NCBI GenBank assembly: GCA_028285685.1
Contig: JANQOR010000023.1
Coordinates: 1 to 64,000 of the forward strand
From: Cyclobacteriaceae bacterium
Lineage (GTDB): Bacteria; Bacteroidota; Bacteroidia; Cytophagales; Cyclobacteriaceae
Length of the DNA stretch: 64,000 bases
Direction: 5' to 3'
Position numbers and translations under genes: made by a program. Each line of letters begins with the position of its first letter. Within the stretch, counting starts at the first letter, position 1. Shown here one piece after another: positions 24,100 through 33,266 of this stretch. The notes beneath the pieces were generated by a model. The model saw nothing but the letters and a program-made list of their open reading frames with translations. It searched no databases and had not been told where the DNA came from.

Positions 24100-24262
24100 C
24101 AAATTGGCTCTAACTAGTATATAAACGTAATATATAAAATAACGGCTCTAAACCATCTTTAGGCCCCATTTTGATGTAGGTTCTTTATTAACATCTCATT
24201 TGGACGGATATCCGTATTACGCTTTAAGGAACGATTTGGTAGGTTAAGCGGAATCGATCAGA

Positions 24263-24946
24263 TCACCCCTCCAATATAAACCCCTTCCCATGCACATTAA
24301 TGATCTGCACGGACGGATCTTTTTTGAGGTAACGGCGCAGCTTATGGATGAAGACATCCATGCTTTTACGGTTAAAGAAATCACTCTCGCCCCAAACGAT
24401 TTTTAGTGCCTTGTTGCGGTCCAAAACGACATTCTTATGCTCACATAAAAGCAGTAGTATTTTGGCCTCTTTCTCCGTCAACCGCTGGACCTGGTCATCG
24501 AAACTCAAGGCCTGATTTGTGAAGTCAAACTGGTATTTTCCAATCGTATGTTGAGTAGCTCGAGGTGCCGATTCGGCATCTGAGGAGGTCCTTTTGATGA
24601 GTGCTCGTACTCTTGCAATGAGCAGCTCCTCATCGATGGGTTTAACAATGTAATCATCACAGCCCAATCGAAAACCTTTAAGCTTGTCTACCTTCAGCGC
24701 CTTGGCGGTAAGGAAAATGAATGGAATGTCCGGATCAGCTTCCCGGATCTCTTTTGCCAATGTGAAACCGTCTTTGATTGGCATCATCACATCCAGCAAG
24801 CAAAGGTCGAAGACACCTTTTTGGAAGGTTTGTAGACCGTCCTCCCCGTTCTTGGACAAAGTCACGGCAAAGTCATTGATCTCCAGGTATTCCTTGAGGA
24901 TGTACCCGAAGCTCTCGTCATCTTCTACCAATAGAATCTTCCCCAT
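24263..24946 (-). CDS. OmpR/PhoB-family response regulator
   Basis: A 227-residue regulator: receiver domain (1-120) with acidic pocket VEDDE, phospho-acceptor Asp52 in LCLLDVMMP, Thr in FLTAK and Lys in DDYIVKPID, then a winged-helix DNA-binding domain (about 130-226; LTEKEAKILLLLCEHKN and FIHKLRRYLKKDP). It lies 5 bp downstream of the histidine kinase, so the pair is one two-component system. The divergent FtsX permease with phased TTAA tracts in the shared gap is a likely target, as in kinase-regulator-permease envelope-stress modules. Confidence 0.93.
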   Translation of the reverse strand: MGKILLVEDDESFGYILKEYLEINDFAVTLSKNGEDGLQTFQKGVFDLCLLDVMMPIKDGFTLAKEIREADPDIPFIFLTAKALKVDKLKGFRLGCDDYIVKPIDEELLIARVRALIKRTSSDAESAPRATQHTIGKYQFDFTNQALSFDDQVQRLTEKEAKILLLLCEHKNVVLDRNKALKIVWGESDFFNRKSMDVFIHKLRRYLKKDPSVQIINVHGKGFILEG

Positions 24947-24951
24947 AAATA

Positions 24952-26265
24952 TTAGCTGAATGGAAAGTACAGAAGAAATTCACTACCTCGATTCGGTTGA
25001 CTGTTGAGGCCAATTCTTCCTTTGTGCTCTTCGATGATCTTTTTCACATAACTAAGGCCTAAACCAAAACCTTTTGCATTTTGAACATTACCGGTCTCCG
25101 CCCGGTAGAATTTGTCAAAGATGTATTTCTGAATCTCCTCACCGATACCAATGCCATTGTCCTTGATAGAAATCTCGATTCCTTGAGAGCTGTCGTAGGT
25201 CGTGATGGAAATGTGCGGCACATCAACGGTGTACTTCAATGCGTTGTCAATCAGGTTGTAGATGATATTTACCAGGTGTGTTCCGTCGGCAAGTACCTCG
25301 GATTTTGTGGCGTTCAGTTTCAGATCGATGGTTCCCTGTCTCTTGCTCACAACAAGGTGCATGCTTTCCACCACTCGCTGGATGACCTCATGTACGTCCA
25401 GTTGCTTTTTCTCTAGCGTGAAATTGCCAGAATCGATCATGGCGATCTGCAAAACCTTATCCACCTGGCCTTCGAGTCGTTTGCTTTCCAGCTCGATCAA
25501 ATTGAGGTAGTTGGATTTTTTCTTTTTGTCGATCTTCTTATCTCCTTTCAAAATGCTGGTGGCAAGGGAAATGGAAGCGATCGGTGTCTTGAACTCGTGT
25601 GTTAAGTTGTTGATGAAATCGTTCTTGATGGAGGACAGTTTTTTCTGTCGTTGAATGACGATCAAGGTGTAAACAAAACAGCCAATTAGAAGAACGATAA
25701 AAACCACCGATAAAATCAGCGCTCCACTGGATTGAGCAAAAACGTAGGCATCCTGGCTTGGAAAAAATAAGGCAAGATGGAAGCTGTTATCATGATCGAA
25801 TGCCGTCGTGCAGGTGAGTGTTGCCCACCCGTGACCTCTTTCTTGTGGATTTTCGCAACTGGCCAGCTCGAATTCAAGGCTTGCACCATCGTCGCCCATC
25901 ACAAAGTTGAAGCCATCACCGGTTTTCTTGTGCATATAAATGGCGTACTCATAAGGGATGTCCAGTCCGGCTTCTTCGAAGATAGGATTGATGATGTCCT
26001 TCATTTGCCGGTCCATTTTTGGATCGTTCAACTCTCCGGATTCTCGTACCCAGGTCGCAGCTCGGACGAGTTGGTTCGTATACGTATTGTCATTGGCAAA
26101 AGCATTGGATATTTTACTTGACGCCAGGTCCACCTTTTGGAGGAAAATCTGTCGGTTGGTGGTGAGTGAAGAGCGGAGATTTTGCACCTGTAAAACAGAA
26201 AGCCCGACAAGAGCTACCGTAGCAATCCCAATCACAAAGAAAATGGCCCTTTTAGATAGTTTCAT
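24952..26265 (-). CDS. membrane sensor histidine kinase
   Basis: The ATG at 26265 (MKLSKRAIFFVIG) is chosen because it opens directly into the first membrane helix. The 437-residue kinase has helices near 8-25 and 190-215 bracketing an extracytoplasmic sensor domain with two Cys (ASCENPQ, TLTCTTAF), then HisKA with the phospho-His in NNLTHEFKTPIASI, and HATPase with N box IIYNLIDNALKYT, G1 DNGIGIG and G2 GFGLGLSYV. First gene of the operon with the response regulator 5 bp downstream. Confidence 0.92.
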   Translation of the reverse strand: MKLSKRAIFFVIGIATVALVGLSVLQVQNLRSSLTTNRQIFLQKVDLASSKISNAFANDNTYTNQLVRAATWVRESGELNDPKMDRQMKDIINPIFEEAGLDIPYEYAIYMHKKTGDGFNFVMGDDGASLEFELASCENPQERGHGWATLTCTTAFDHDNSFHLALFFPSQDAYVFAQSSGALILSVVFIVLLIGCFVYTLIVIQRQKKLSSIKNDFINNLTHEFKTPIASISLATSILKGDKKIDKKKKSNYLNLIELESKRLEGQVDKVLQIAMIDSGNFTLEKKQLDVHEVIQRVVESMHLVVSKRQGTIDLKLNATKSEVLADGTHLVNIIYNLIDNALKYTVDVPHISITTYDSSQGIEISIKDNGIGIGEEIQKYIFDKFYRAETGNVQNAKGFGLGLSYVKKIIEEHKGRIGLNSQPNRGSEFLLYFPFS

Positions 26266-26340
26266 TTTATTCAAATCTGATCTCAGATTAGTGCGTTTTT
26301 GCACCAGTTATATTAATGAAAGTATACGATTTCTGAGGTA

Positions 26341-26400
26341 TGAGTTAAGATTTTAACTCTTTTTTAACCACTTTAATTTTTCTTTAAAACAAGTTAACTC
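26341..26400. promoter_or_regulatory. phased TTAA tracts between kinase operon and FtsX permease
   Basis: TTAA occurs at about 26345, 26353, 26364, 26373, 26384 and 26394, mostly 9-11 bp apart, several as TTTTAAC. OmpR/PhoB regulators bind direct repeats with about one-turn spacing, so this is a plausible operator for the adjacent regulator on the divergent promoters. A GAGTTAA...TTTTAACTC inverted repeat overlaps the left end. Confidence 0.4.
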
Positions 26401-26456
26401 CTTGTTATTCTACCTTCTTTTGAACTCGTCGTAAGTTGACACAAAGATTTACGACG

Positions 26457-28817
26457 ATGAAAATATTTTTTAACCTGGCCCTTCGGAATTTCTTAAAATC
26501 AAAAGGACTCAACAGCCTCAACATACTTGGCCTTTCTCTTGGATTGGTAGCAGCAGCACTGATCATCTTGTATGCTGATCATGAATTTCATTATGATGGT
26601 TTCCATACGGACGCGGAAAACATTTATCGATTGGAGGGAAAAACAAATGGCGATCAATGGTTTGCCAATCTCGGTATGGAACATGGTCGTGAACTTGTTT
26701 CCGGCAAATATCCGGAGGTTAGGAATTCAGTCCAACTCAATGGAACCGCTCAGACGTTCCTAAGTTATAAGGATAAAAAATATGTCGAAAAGCGAATTTA
26801 TCGGACAAGCCCGGGATCGGACTTTTTCAAACTATTTACCTTCAAAGTCCTTGAAGGAGACGAGGCTAGTATGCTGGACGATCCGTACTCGATTGTACTT
26901 ACAGAATCGGTTGCAAAGAAATACTTTGAAGATCAATCGCCAATTGGGGAAGCATTGAAGTACGATACGGTTTTGTTGAAAGTCACAGGCGTGATCGAGG
27001 ACGTACCGACGAATTCGCACCTCAAATTCGACATGATTTACACCAATCCCATCATCTACAACCTGGAGCATTTTCACACGCAGACCTACTTACAGCTCGT
27101 CAACGATGTAGATCCACCACAGCTCATCAGCAAGATCCTAGAGATGGAAGGCATTGCGTTCAATGAATTCCATGAACTTTCTGATGCACGCCTCATGCGA
27201 GTGACCGATATATACCTCGAATCCGATGCAGCTTTTGGTTCGGGTGGGACAGGAGATCCACTTCAATTGCTCGTGTTTCTGGTCATTGGTGGTCTGATAC
27301 TACTTATTTCAATTGCGAACTATATCAACCTTTCATTGGCTATCTACTTAAGCAAGGGCCGAGAGATCGGAGTGAGAAAGGTATTTGGTGAATCACAAGG
27401 ACAAATTGTGAAGTCCTTCATTTATGAGTCAACGTTCACCATTTTACTGACGGTTCCACTTGTCTTGCTGGGCCTCTCGTTGATGCTTCCGGTTTTCAAC
27501 GAATTACTTGGAATCAAACTGGAAAACAAGCTGCTCTCGTCGCCTTTGTACATTTTTTCAGGTTTGGGACTGGCAGTCGTCGTAAGCTTCCTGACAGTTA
27601 TTTTTCCCGCCACCGCCTTAGCTAAAACCAAAACAAACGTGTTGATGAAGAGTAAATCGATGATGAATATCACCGGTGGAACGCAATACCGAAACGTGTT
27701 GATCTTTGTTCAGTTCGTCTTGCTTTTCACCCTGGGAATTTCCGCATGGTTTATGAATCGTCAGATCAGCTACATGGACAATAAGGACATGGGATTCGAC
27801 GCGACTGGTGTTGTCAAAATCACCACGCCATTTGAAAACTTTGAAGACTACAAGCTGTTCAAAACCAATCTAACCTCCTTTCCACAGATCGACGGAGTGG
27901 CGTTTGGTCCGATGATGGGCGACAATATGAATCCACTGGCATACAAACCAGAAGGACATGACCAAACGTACGAGAACCTGCTTTCGTATGGTGTGGACAT
28001 TGACTATTTCGATGTTATGGGCATGGACCTGACTCATGGGGATTTTAAAAAGGCCTTGCTTTCTTCTGATGACGGACAAATCACTTCACTTGTAAATCAC
28101 AGTTTCATTAATCGATTTGGCTGGCAAGACGACCCTATAGGAAAAAAGATCATTTTGAGACCCGGCACGGAAAATGAACTACACAGAAAAGTATCTGGTG
28201 TATTCAAAGATTTTCACTTTTTCACCTTGAAAGAAAAAATCACCCCGCAGATCATTTCGCTACGACCTGATCCACGCTTCGTAAATACCAATATCTTGAT
28301 TAGAACGAATTCAGATCTTCTGGAAGCAACGAAGATCATCGAGTCGGAATGGTACAAAATTCAGCCAAACGCGCCGGTCGAGTACGAAATGATGGATGAT
28401 GCGGTAAAAGAACTTTATGCCAAAGAGCGTCAAACCAGCTTGATCAGCCTATCGTTTTCGCTGTTGGCGATCGCACTTTCGGTTTTAGGACTTGTAGGAT
28501 TCATGATTTTCATCATCGGACTTAAATCCAAGGAAATGACGATGCGAAAGGTGCTTGGTGCTTCTCTTCTCCAGATCATAAGTTTCCTAAACAAGAAATT
28601 GTCGCTGGCTATTTTCCTGGCCGCTCTTGCCGGAAGTGGAATGAGTTACTGGCTGATCAGCAAATGGCTGGAGGACTATGCTTATACCATCAAAATCAAC
28701 CCGGTAATATTCTTCCTCGCTCTGGTACTAGTCTACCTTATCGTATTTGTAATCACAGCCGCTCGTTCCCTCAAATGGGCGAGTGCAAACCCCGTGATTG
28801 CGCTTAAGGATGAATAA
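26457..28817 (+). CDS. FtsX/MacB-type ABC transporter permease
   Basis: The ATG at 26457 (MKIFFNLALRNFLKSKGLN) is preferred over a TTG upstream. The 786-residue protein has the double FtsX layout common in Bacteroidota: an N-terminal helix, a MacB-like periplasmic domain, three helices with IGVRKVFGESQGQI, then a second MacB-like domain and three more helices with MTMRKVLGASLLQI near the C-terminus. Such permeases act with a separate ATPase in lipoprotein or peptide export; no ATPase gene is adjacent. Divergent from the two-component system, which probably controls it. It lacks the permease-prefix domain of the two paralogues at 38-44 kb. Confidence 0.9.
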   Translation: MKIFFNLALRNFLKSKGLNSLNILGLSLGLVAAALIILYADHEFHYDGFHTDAENIYRLEGKTNGDQWFANLGMEHGRELVSGKYPEVRNSVQLNGTAQTFLSYKDKKYVEKRIYRTSPGSDFFKLFTFKVLEGDEASMLDDPYSIVLTESVAKKYFEDQSPIGEALKYDTVLLKVTGVIEDVPTNSHLKFDMIYTNPIIYNLEHFHTQTYLQLVNDVDPPQLISKILEMEGIAFNEFHELSDARLMRVTDIYLESDAAFGSGGTGDPLQLLVFLVIGGLILLISIANYINLSLAIYLSKGREIGVRKVFGESQGQIVKSFIYESTFTILLTVPLVLLGLSLMLPVFNELLGIKLENKLLSSPLYIFSGLGLAVVVSFLTVIFPATALAKTKTNVLMKSKSMMNITGGTQYRNVLIFVQFVLLFTLGISAWFMNRQISYMDNKDMGFDATGVVKITTPFENFEDYKLFKTNLTSFPQIDGVAFGPMMGDNMNPLAYKPEGHDQTYENLLSYGVDIDYFDVMGMDLTHGDFKKALLSSDDGQITSLVNHSFINRFGWQDDPIGKKIILRPGTENELHRKVSGVFKDFHFFTLKEKITPQIISLRPDPRFVNTNILIRTNSDLLEATKIIESEWYKIQPNAPVEYEMMDDAVKELYAKERQTSLISLSFSLLAIALSVLGLVGFMIFIIGLKSKEMTMRKVLGASLLQIISFLNKKLSLAIFLAALAGSGMSYWLISKWLEDYAYTIKINPVIFFLALVLVYLIVFVITAARSLKWASANPVIALKDE

Positions 28818-28885
28818 GAAAAAAAGTTAAGGATCTTGTAATATTTTGTGCTAATCCTCTACTAGTGTAGGTAAATACACAAGAA

Positions 28886-29146
28886 ATGAACAAAAAGAAT
28901 AGATCTATTGAGAGGGCTTCGCCGAAGGAATTGCAGCAACTACTAGTAAAGCAACGCAAAAAGAAGCGGAACCTAATTGTAGGGTGTTTGCTATTTACAC
29001 TAGGGTTTGTGAGCCTAAATTTCTTCACCAATGGAAATGAAACTCAATCGATGATACAGGGATTCTTCCTTGCAGTGGGATTTGTGTTTGTATCCTTTAT
29101 AAGCGAGTCGGAAAAGAAAATGAGAGCCATTCGCAGATTGATGTAG
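28886..29146 (+). CDS. small membrane protein
   Basis: An 86-residue basic protein with two predicted helices (about 29-46 and 58-75), a strongly charged N-terminus (MNKKNRSIERASPKELQQLL, KQRKKKR) and a charged tail. No known family. The start ATG at 28886 is 69 bp after the permease gene on the same strand and it may be read through from it. It is convergent with the lipoprotein gene, leaving only 3 bp between the stops. Confidence 0.55.
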   Translation: MNKKNRSIERASPKELQQLLVKQRKKKRNLIVGCLLFTLGFVSLNFFTNGNETQSMIQGFFLAVGFVFVSFISESEKKMRAIRRLM

Positions 29147-29149
29147 TCT

Positions 29150-29977
29150 TTATATTTCTACATCGAGCTGGTCTATAATTTGAGAACGCAGCCCTTGTGC
29201 GATCAAATGGTTAGGGTCCAGGCCAACTGCATGATCGATGATCGGTTTGGCTCTATGGAGGCTATCCATCTTAAAATAAATCTCAGCTGCTAGAACATGA
29301 GGCTCAGGAATCGTCGGATCATTGATTGTTTCCTTCAACTGTTGCGCAAGCAAAATGGCCTCTTCAAATTTGCCAAGCTCCGCTGATAGCAGTGCTTTGT
29401 ATCTTATGAAGAAAGGAAGTTGGCTTTGGCGCTCGGTAACTAAGCTATTGAGAGAGTCCAGTGCTCGTTGAGGTCCGTAGAGGGCATGAATTGTCTCAAC
29501 GTATTCAGCTTTCATGTACGATTCCTTGGGATATTTTTGAATAAACTCCCGAAAGTTTCTTTCAGCTAATGCCAGGTGATTTTCTCTGGCTTCTTTAGTC
29601 ACGCCGGCTTCCGAAGCTCTCAAATTCATTATTCGGATGTTGGAGATGAAGATGTTGAGTAGCAGTCGCTCATCAGACCACGTTGAGTCTCTAAGTTTTT
29701 CCAGTTCCTGAAGGAGCATTTGTCTTTCTTCCAGGTCCTGGCTGATCCTTCCAACCAAACTTTTCCCAATCACAAAGGAATTATCAAATTCAATGGCTTT
29801 CCGGAAAGAACGCTCTGACAAGGTCCACTGTCCTAAATCCAAAATCTGTTCCCAGCCCTTGTTGAAGTAAAAAAGTGCTGAATCGTTGCTGGTACCATAG
29901 CTGAAATACCCGTCTGAAGATTGACTGCAGGAGAGGGCAGAGGCAACAACCAGTAGACAAATCACAATTCTTACCAT
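29150..29977 (-). CDS. TPR-containing lipoprotein
   Basis: A 275-residue protein with a lipoprotein signal (MVRIVICLLVVASALSC; lipobox ALSC) and helical TPR-type repeats (for example LFYFNKGWEQILDLGQWTLS, KAIEFDNSFVIGKSLVG, HAVGLDPNHLIAQGL). TPR lipoproteins usually scaffold envelope complexes; nothing specific can be said. The gene follows the GNAT gene by 23 bp on the same strand, so the two may share a transcript. Confidence 0.8.
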   Translation of the reverse strand: MVRIVICLLVVASALSCSQSSDGYFSYGTSNDSALFYFNKGWEQILDLGQWTLSERSFRKAIEFDNSFVIGKSLVGRISQDLEERQMLLQELEKLRDSTWSDERLLLNIFISNIRIMNLRASEAGVTKEARENHLALAERNFREFIQKYPKESYMKAEYVETIHALYGPQRALDSLNSLVTERQSQLPFFIRYKALLSAELGKFEEAILLAQQLKETINDPTIPEPHVLAAEIYFKMDSLHRAKPIIDHAVGLDPNHLIAQGLRSQIIDQLDVEI

Positions 29978-30000
29978 AAATGAAAATTAGAACGAAAAAG

Positions 30001-30513
30001 TCAGAGTTTTAAACTCATTATCAACGAAGGTAGCCGATCTGACCCTACATGCAGAGTTGGGCCATCTCCAATTTCTGAAAAGCCAAATTTCCTGTAAAAA
30101 GCCTGAGCTCGATAATTAAGCCCTGAAACACACAGCCACATCCAACTTCTCCCAACACTTCTTGCGATTTCAAACGCATCCTGAAGTAGCAATTTTCCGA
30201 GACCTGTTCCGTACTCGCTTGCTAGTATGTAAAGCTGCTTGAGCTCCGAGGCATCTTCTCCAATTTCTATTGGACAATTTTGGTGTTTTACAACACACAA
30301 TCCCACTTTTTGATCATTTCTGGTGGCAAGGGTGCAGATAGTAGTTTCATCCGTCAGTGTGTCTTTAGCGGCCTCCAGTGTGAAGTTTTTGGAGCAATAG
30401 ATCTCAATGTTCTCAGCAGAGTGGACATCTTCATACGCTTGCTGGAAACTGTCGATCCACAATTGTCTCAGGGCTTGTTGCTCTGAAATACTCGCTACTT
30501 GTAAGCTATACAT
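30001..30513 (-). CDS. GNAT-family N-acetyltransferase
   Basis: A 170-residue GNAT protein if started at the ATG at 30513, which avoids the 20-bp overlap implied by the longer frame. Motif A is visible as LKQLYILASEYGTGLGKLLL (acetyl-CoA pyrophosphate loop xxGxGxG/A type), and motif B as WLCVSGLNYRAQAFYRKFGF. The C-terminal GF...S pattern is typical. Substrate unknown. It sits 7 bp after the stop of the amidohydrolase gene on the same strand. Confidence 0.87.
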   Translation of the reverse strand: MYSLQVASISEQQALRQLWIDSFQQAYEDVHSAENIEIYCSKNFTLEAAKDTLTDETTICTLATRNDQKVGLCVVKHQNCPIEIGEDASELKQLYILASEYGTGLGKLLLQDAFEIARSVGRSWMWLCVSGLNYRAQAFYRKFGFSEIGDGPTLHVGSDRLPSLIMSLKL

Positions 30514-30520
30514 GAAAAAA

Positions 30521-31903
30521 CTACTTGTTTGTCCAATCATCTGGACTCATAGGTCCTAATTTCCCTTTTGCTGCTGCCAGAAGCTCGTCAGTTGAGTAAA
30601 TGACTCCACCTTTTACAACAGTGTGCACCGTTCGAGTACTTTTTATGGATTCGATGGGGTTACCCTTGATGATCAATACATCGCCCCATTTTCCAACTTC
30701 AATTGACCCAAGCCTATCGCTAAGTCCCATTGCTTTTGCCCCGTTGATTGTTGCAATGCGAAGTACATCTGCATTTGGTATTCCAGCTTCAGACAGCAGC
30801 TGCATTTCCCGGTGCGCAGCAAATCCACCGATCTGGAAACCCAGGAAAGACTGTTTCAAGTATGGTCGGTCAGTGCCGAGTGTAATCAATCCGCCTGCGT
30901 CGTAATACCTTTTGATTACTTTCATTTTCACGTGAAAAAGCTTTTCTGATAGGTCTCCGAAACTTCCACGAGCAGGATTGCCGATGATTTCTCGATAATA
31001 GGGTGTTAAAAATGCTTTTTCATCCACCCAAAATTTGAAGGCGTCTTCTTTCAGTTGGGCAATGGATCCGTAAGTGTTGATGGTAGGATCAAAGTAGACA
31101 TTACGCTTTACGTAGAGTTGAATGATTTCGTCAAGCCTTGGATCAGAGGGATCTATTCTTGCCAGGCTGTTGTATGCTGATGTCGTATCCGCAAGCAGAT
31201 CACCACCTACGAAATGTTCTACCCGGTCGATGCCCATCAAAATGGCATCTTGTGGATTCACGGACGTTCCTACTCCCGAGTTCAGATGAGCTGTGACTGT
31301 AAGTCCATGTTGATGGGCTCTTTCGATTAGTGCTTCTAACAGTTCCTTGTTGATATTCTTGGCTTTGAGCCCTTTGGCTCCTAACGCCACCCATTTATCT
31401 ACTCGTTGATAGACATCTTCTTTTGAAAAATCTTTATTCCAATCTGGTGCGGCGTTTCCGTAGTAGGGGCCCGAGTTGAGAATTCGCGGACCTGGTCGCT
31501 CCCCTTGATCGATTTTGATGCGAAGGTCTCGCATTTTGTACGGTTCTATTTCACCTGCAGGGAAAGTGGTGGTGACCCCATTGGCTAGAAATATTTTTGG
31601 CATAGCTACTGTATCGTCTCTCACCACACCCATTCCTTCCACACGATAATGAGCATGGAGATCGATAATACCAGGGAGCACATAATCCTGACTAGTAAGC
31701 TCCAGGATTGTATAACCATCTACTGGGCTTTCTATTCCAACAGCTACAATCTTTCCATTTTGTATGAGAAGGCCGGGGTTTTGAATGACATCATCGTCAA
31801 GCCCGGTAAACAACCACCCGTTCTCGATATAAAGGTTTTGTGAAATTGCTACTCTTCCCAAAAGAAAAAGGCCAAGTACAACCAATTGCGACTTACGGTT
31901 CAT
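30521..31903 (-). CDS. secreted amidohydrolase
   Basis: Starting at the ATG at 31903 gives a signal peptide (MNRKSQLVVLGLFLLGRVAISQ). The 460-residue product belongs to the amidohydrolase superfamily: the HxH metal motif is in GIIDLHAHY, a Lys in GLKAKN may be carbamylated, later metal ligands are in VTAHLNSG and RVEHFVGG, and the final Asp in LGTDRP. The family contains imidazolonepropionase-like and prolidase-like enzymes; the substrate is not visible. Related in type to the amidohydrolase at 56537, though not closely. Confidence 0.88.
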   Translation of the reverse strand: MNRKSQLVVLGLFLLGRVAISQNLYIENGWLFTGLDDDVIQNPGLLIQNGKIVAVGIESPVDGYTILELTSQDYVLPGIIDLHAHYRVEGMGVVRDDTVAMPKIFLANGVTTTFPAGEIEPYKMRDLRIKIDQGERPGPRILNSGPYYGNAAPDWNKDFSKEDVYQRVDKWVALGAKGLKAKNINKELLEALIERAHQHGLTVTAHLNSGVGTSVNPQDAILMGIDRVEHFVGGDLLADTTSAYNSLARIDPSDPRLDEIIQLYVKRNVYFDPTINTYGSIAQLKEDAFKFWVDEKAFLTPYYREIIGNPARGSFGDLSEKLFHVKMKVIKRYYDAGGLITLGTDRPYLKQSFLGFQIGGFAAHREMQLLSEAGIPNADVLRIATINGAKAMGLSDRLGSIEVGKWGDVLIIKGNPIESIKSTRTVHTVVKGGVIYSTDELLAAAKGKLGPMSPDDWTNK

Positions 31904-32081
31904 GACTACATTGATTCTGTACGCTAAAATTAGAGCATCCATCCTATCTGTGCCGTATTGTCTCCTTTCAGGGTACGCACCTTATCATAGTAGTTCAGAA
32001 CGATTGGCGAAAAAAAAAATTAAAAAATGTCATATTTGAAAGGCGCTTGTAACTAAAGGAATAGCTTGTCACGAGATTAGG

Positions 32082-32588
32082 ATGCATCAAGATTTTGAAA
32101 ATAGATTTCTTACAGCGCTAGACGAGAACCAGCAGAAGATATTAAGAATATGCTCTGCATATGCAGAGAATGATGAGGATAAGAAGGATCTCTTTCAAGA
32201 GGTAATAGTGAACATCTGGAAGTCAATGCCTTCTTTTCAGGGAAAAGCTGCCCTTGGCACCTGGATGTTCAGAATAACTTTGAATGTCTGCATACGACTT
32301 CAATCGAAACGGAAAAGCAAAAAAGATCGCTTTGTGGATTTGGAAAACATTTCCATCTCTGACATTAAGGCAGATGAAGGCAGGGAGGAACCATATGAAA
32401 GACTCGCCCAACTTAGAGAATGCATAAAAGAACTGAATGATTCAGATAAGGCGGTAATTACACTTTACCTGGAAGAATTGCCTTACAAGGAGATTTCAAG
32501 TATAACCGGCTTGACAGAAAACAATGTAGCTGTCAAGGTGAAGAGAATCAAAGAGAAATTGTTGAACTGTATAACTGAGAAGTCATGA
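32082..32588 (+). CDS. ECF-type RNA polymerase sigma factor
   Basis: A 168-residue sigma-70 family protein: region 2 (about 15-85; KKDLFQEVIVNIWKSMPSFQ, GTWMFRITLNVCIRL) and region 4 (about 108-160; LNDSDKAVITLYLEELPYKE, ITGLTENNVAVKVKRIKEKL). The stop overlaps the start of the next gene by ATGA, so the downstream membrane protein is translationally coupled and is probably its regulator. The upstream region carries TCATATTTG at 32031-32039, near the Bacteroidota -7 consensus TAnnTTTG, a weak candidate promoter. Confidence 0.9.
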   Translation: MHQDFENRFLTALDENQQKILRICSAYAENDEDKKDLFQEVIVNIWKSMPSFQGKAALGTWMFRITLNVCIRLQSKRKSKKDRFVDLENISISDIKADEGREEPYERLAQLRECIKELNDSDKAVITLYLEELPYKEISSITGLTENNVAVKVKRIKEKLLNCITEKS

Positions 32589-33178
32589 TAGAGGACGAGT
32601 TGATAAAAATCTGGCAATCTTCTCCAAATCAGGAGCGTGTGAAGTTCGAGAAGTCACGGTTAATGATCGATGTACAAACAAGTGTGGATCGCCTCCATAA
32701 GGCAATTAAGTTTCGGGATCTGAGAGAAATTATTGCAGCGATGATTGTTATCCCAATTTTCGGGTTGTATGCTTTTATCTTTCCGTTCATACTATCGAAA
32801 ATTGCTTCGGTGCTAATCATTCTTTATGCCATTTTTGTCATTATCAGGCTGAGGAGTGCTAAAAAACACAAACCAGGCGAGTTCACGGAGACATACCTGG
32901 AGTACCTCCTGAAAACCAGAGATTATATACGGATACAAAAGAGACTGCTGGAGACCGTCCTTTATTGGTACATTTTACCAGGACTGACTTTGGTCACCAT
33001 GTTTACTATTGGCTTTTTTGAATCACCCAAGGTTTCAACAGGGATGTTCGTTTTTTCGTTTGCTTTTTACTTCGTAGTTGGCGTGGGTCTTTACCTACTA
33101 AATAAAAGAGCGGTCAAAAAAGTGATCGATCCACAATTGGAGAAAGTGGAACAATTGATCAAGGTTATACAAGAGTAA
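32585..33178 (+). CDS. membrane protein coupled to ECF sigma (possible anti-sigma)
   Basis: A 197-residue protein with an N-terminal soluble segment (MIEDELIKIWQSSPNQERVK) and four membrane helices in two pairs (about 46-62 and 68-85; 123-143 and 149-168). The N-terminal segment has the EDELIKIWQ style seen in Bacteroidota sigma-associated membrane proteins. No zinc-binding HxxxCxxC motif, so it is not a classic ZAS anti-sigma factor; the coupling to the sigma gene is the main argument for regulation. Confidence 0.72.
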   Translation: MIEDELIKIWQSSPNQERVKFEKSRLMIDVQTSVDRLHKAIKFRDLREIIAAMIVIPIFGLYAFIFPFILSKIASVLIILYAIFVIIRLRSAKKHKPGEFTETYLEYLLKTRDYIRIQKRLLETVLYWYILPGLTLVTMFTIGFFESPKVSTGMFVFSFAFYFVVGVGLYLLNKRAVKKVIDPQLEKVEQLIKVIQE

Positions 33179-33266
33179 ATCTCTTTTTCGAAGTGAATTC
33201 CTAAGCAAATTAGACGGGATAGAGGTGAGTATCCTTTTTCTTGCAAGGTCGGAGTGGTCAAGTGTA

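Larger units (their letters stand above)
15200..24114 (-). mobile_element. integron-type gene cassette array with decayed integrase
   Basis: Nine genes, all on the minus strand and each with its own gap, are separated by long imperfect palindromes. Read on the minus strand, most palindromes begin just after or inside a gene's stop with bases such as TAACAAACGCTAAAGTG and end with CACTTTAGCxGGGACGTT, a few bases before the next start codon. That is the R''-L''...L'-R' order of integron attC sites and resembles Vibrio VCRs. A recombinase N-terminal fragment at 19087 reads in the opposite direction, as an integron integrase would. The genes are of unrelated families, as in cassette arrays. Flanking boundaries (15200, 24114) are approximate; GTTAGAGC at 24107-24114 may be the right-hand core. 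Confidence 0.75.

Noticed and set aside
15200-24114. CRISPR array as explanation of the repeats
   Set aside because: The repeats are long, imperfectly palindromic, unequal in length and separated by whole genes, with no short regular spacers or cas genes.
15200-24114. Prophage or conjugative element
   Set aside because: No capsid, portal, terminase, relaxase or transfer genes; the single recombinase fragment is truncated.
24103-24262. attI site at the right end of the array
   Set aside because: Only a GTTAGAGC/TTTAGAGCC repeat was seen; no integrase gene follows on the right, so it is noted as a possible boundary and not annotated as attI.
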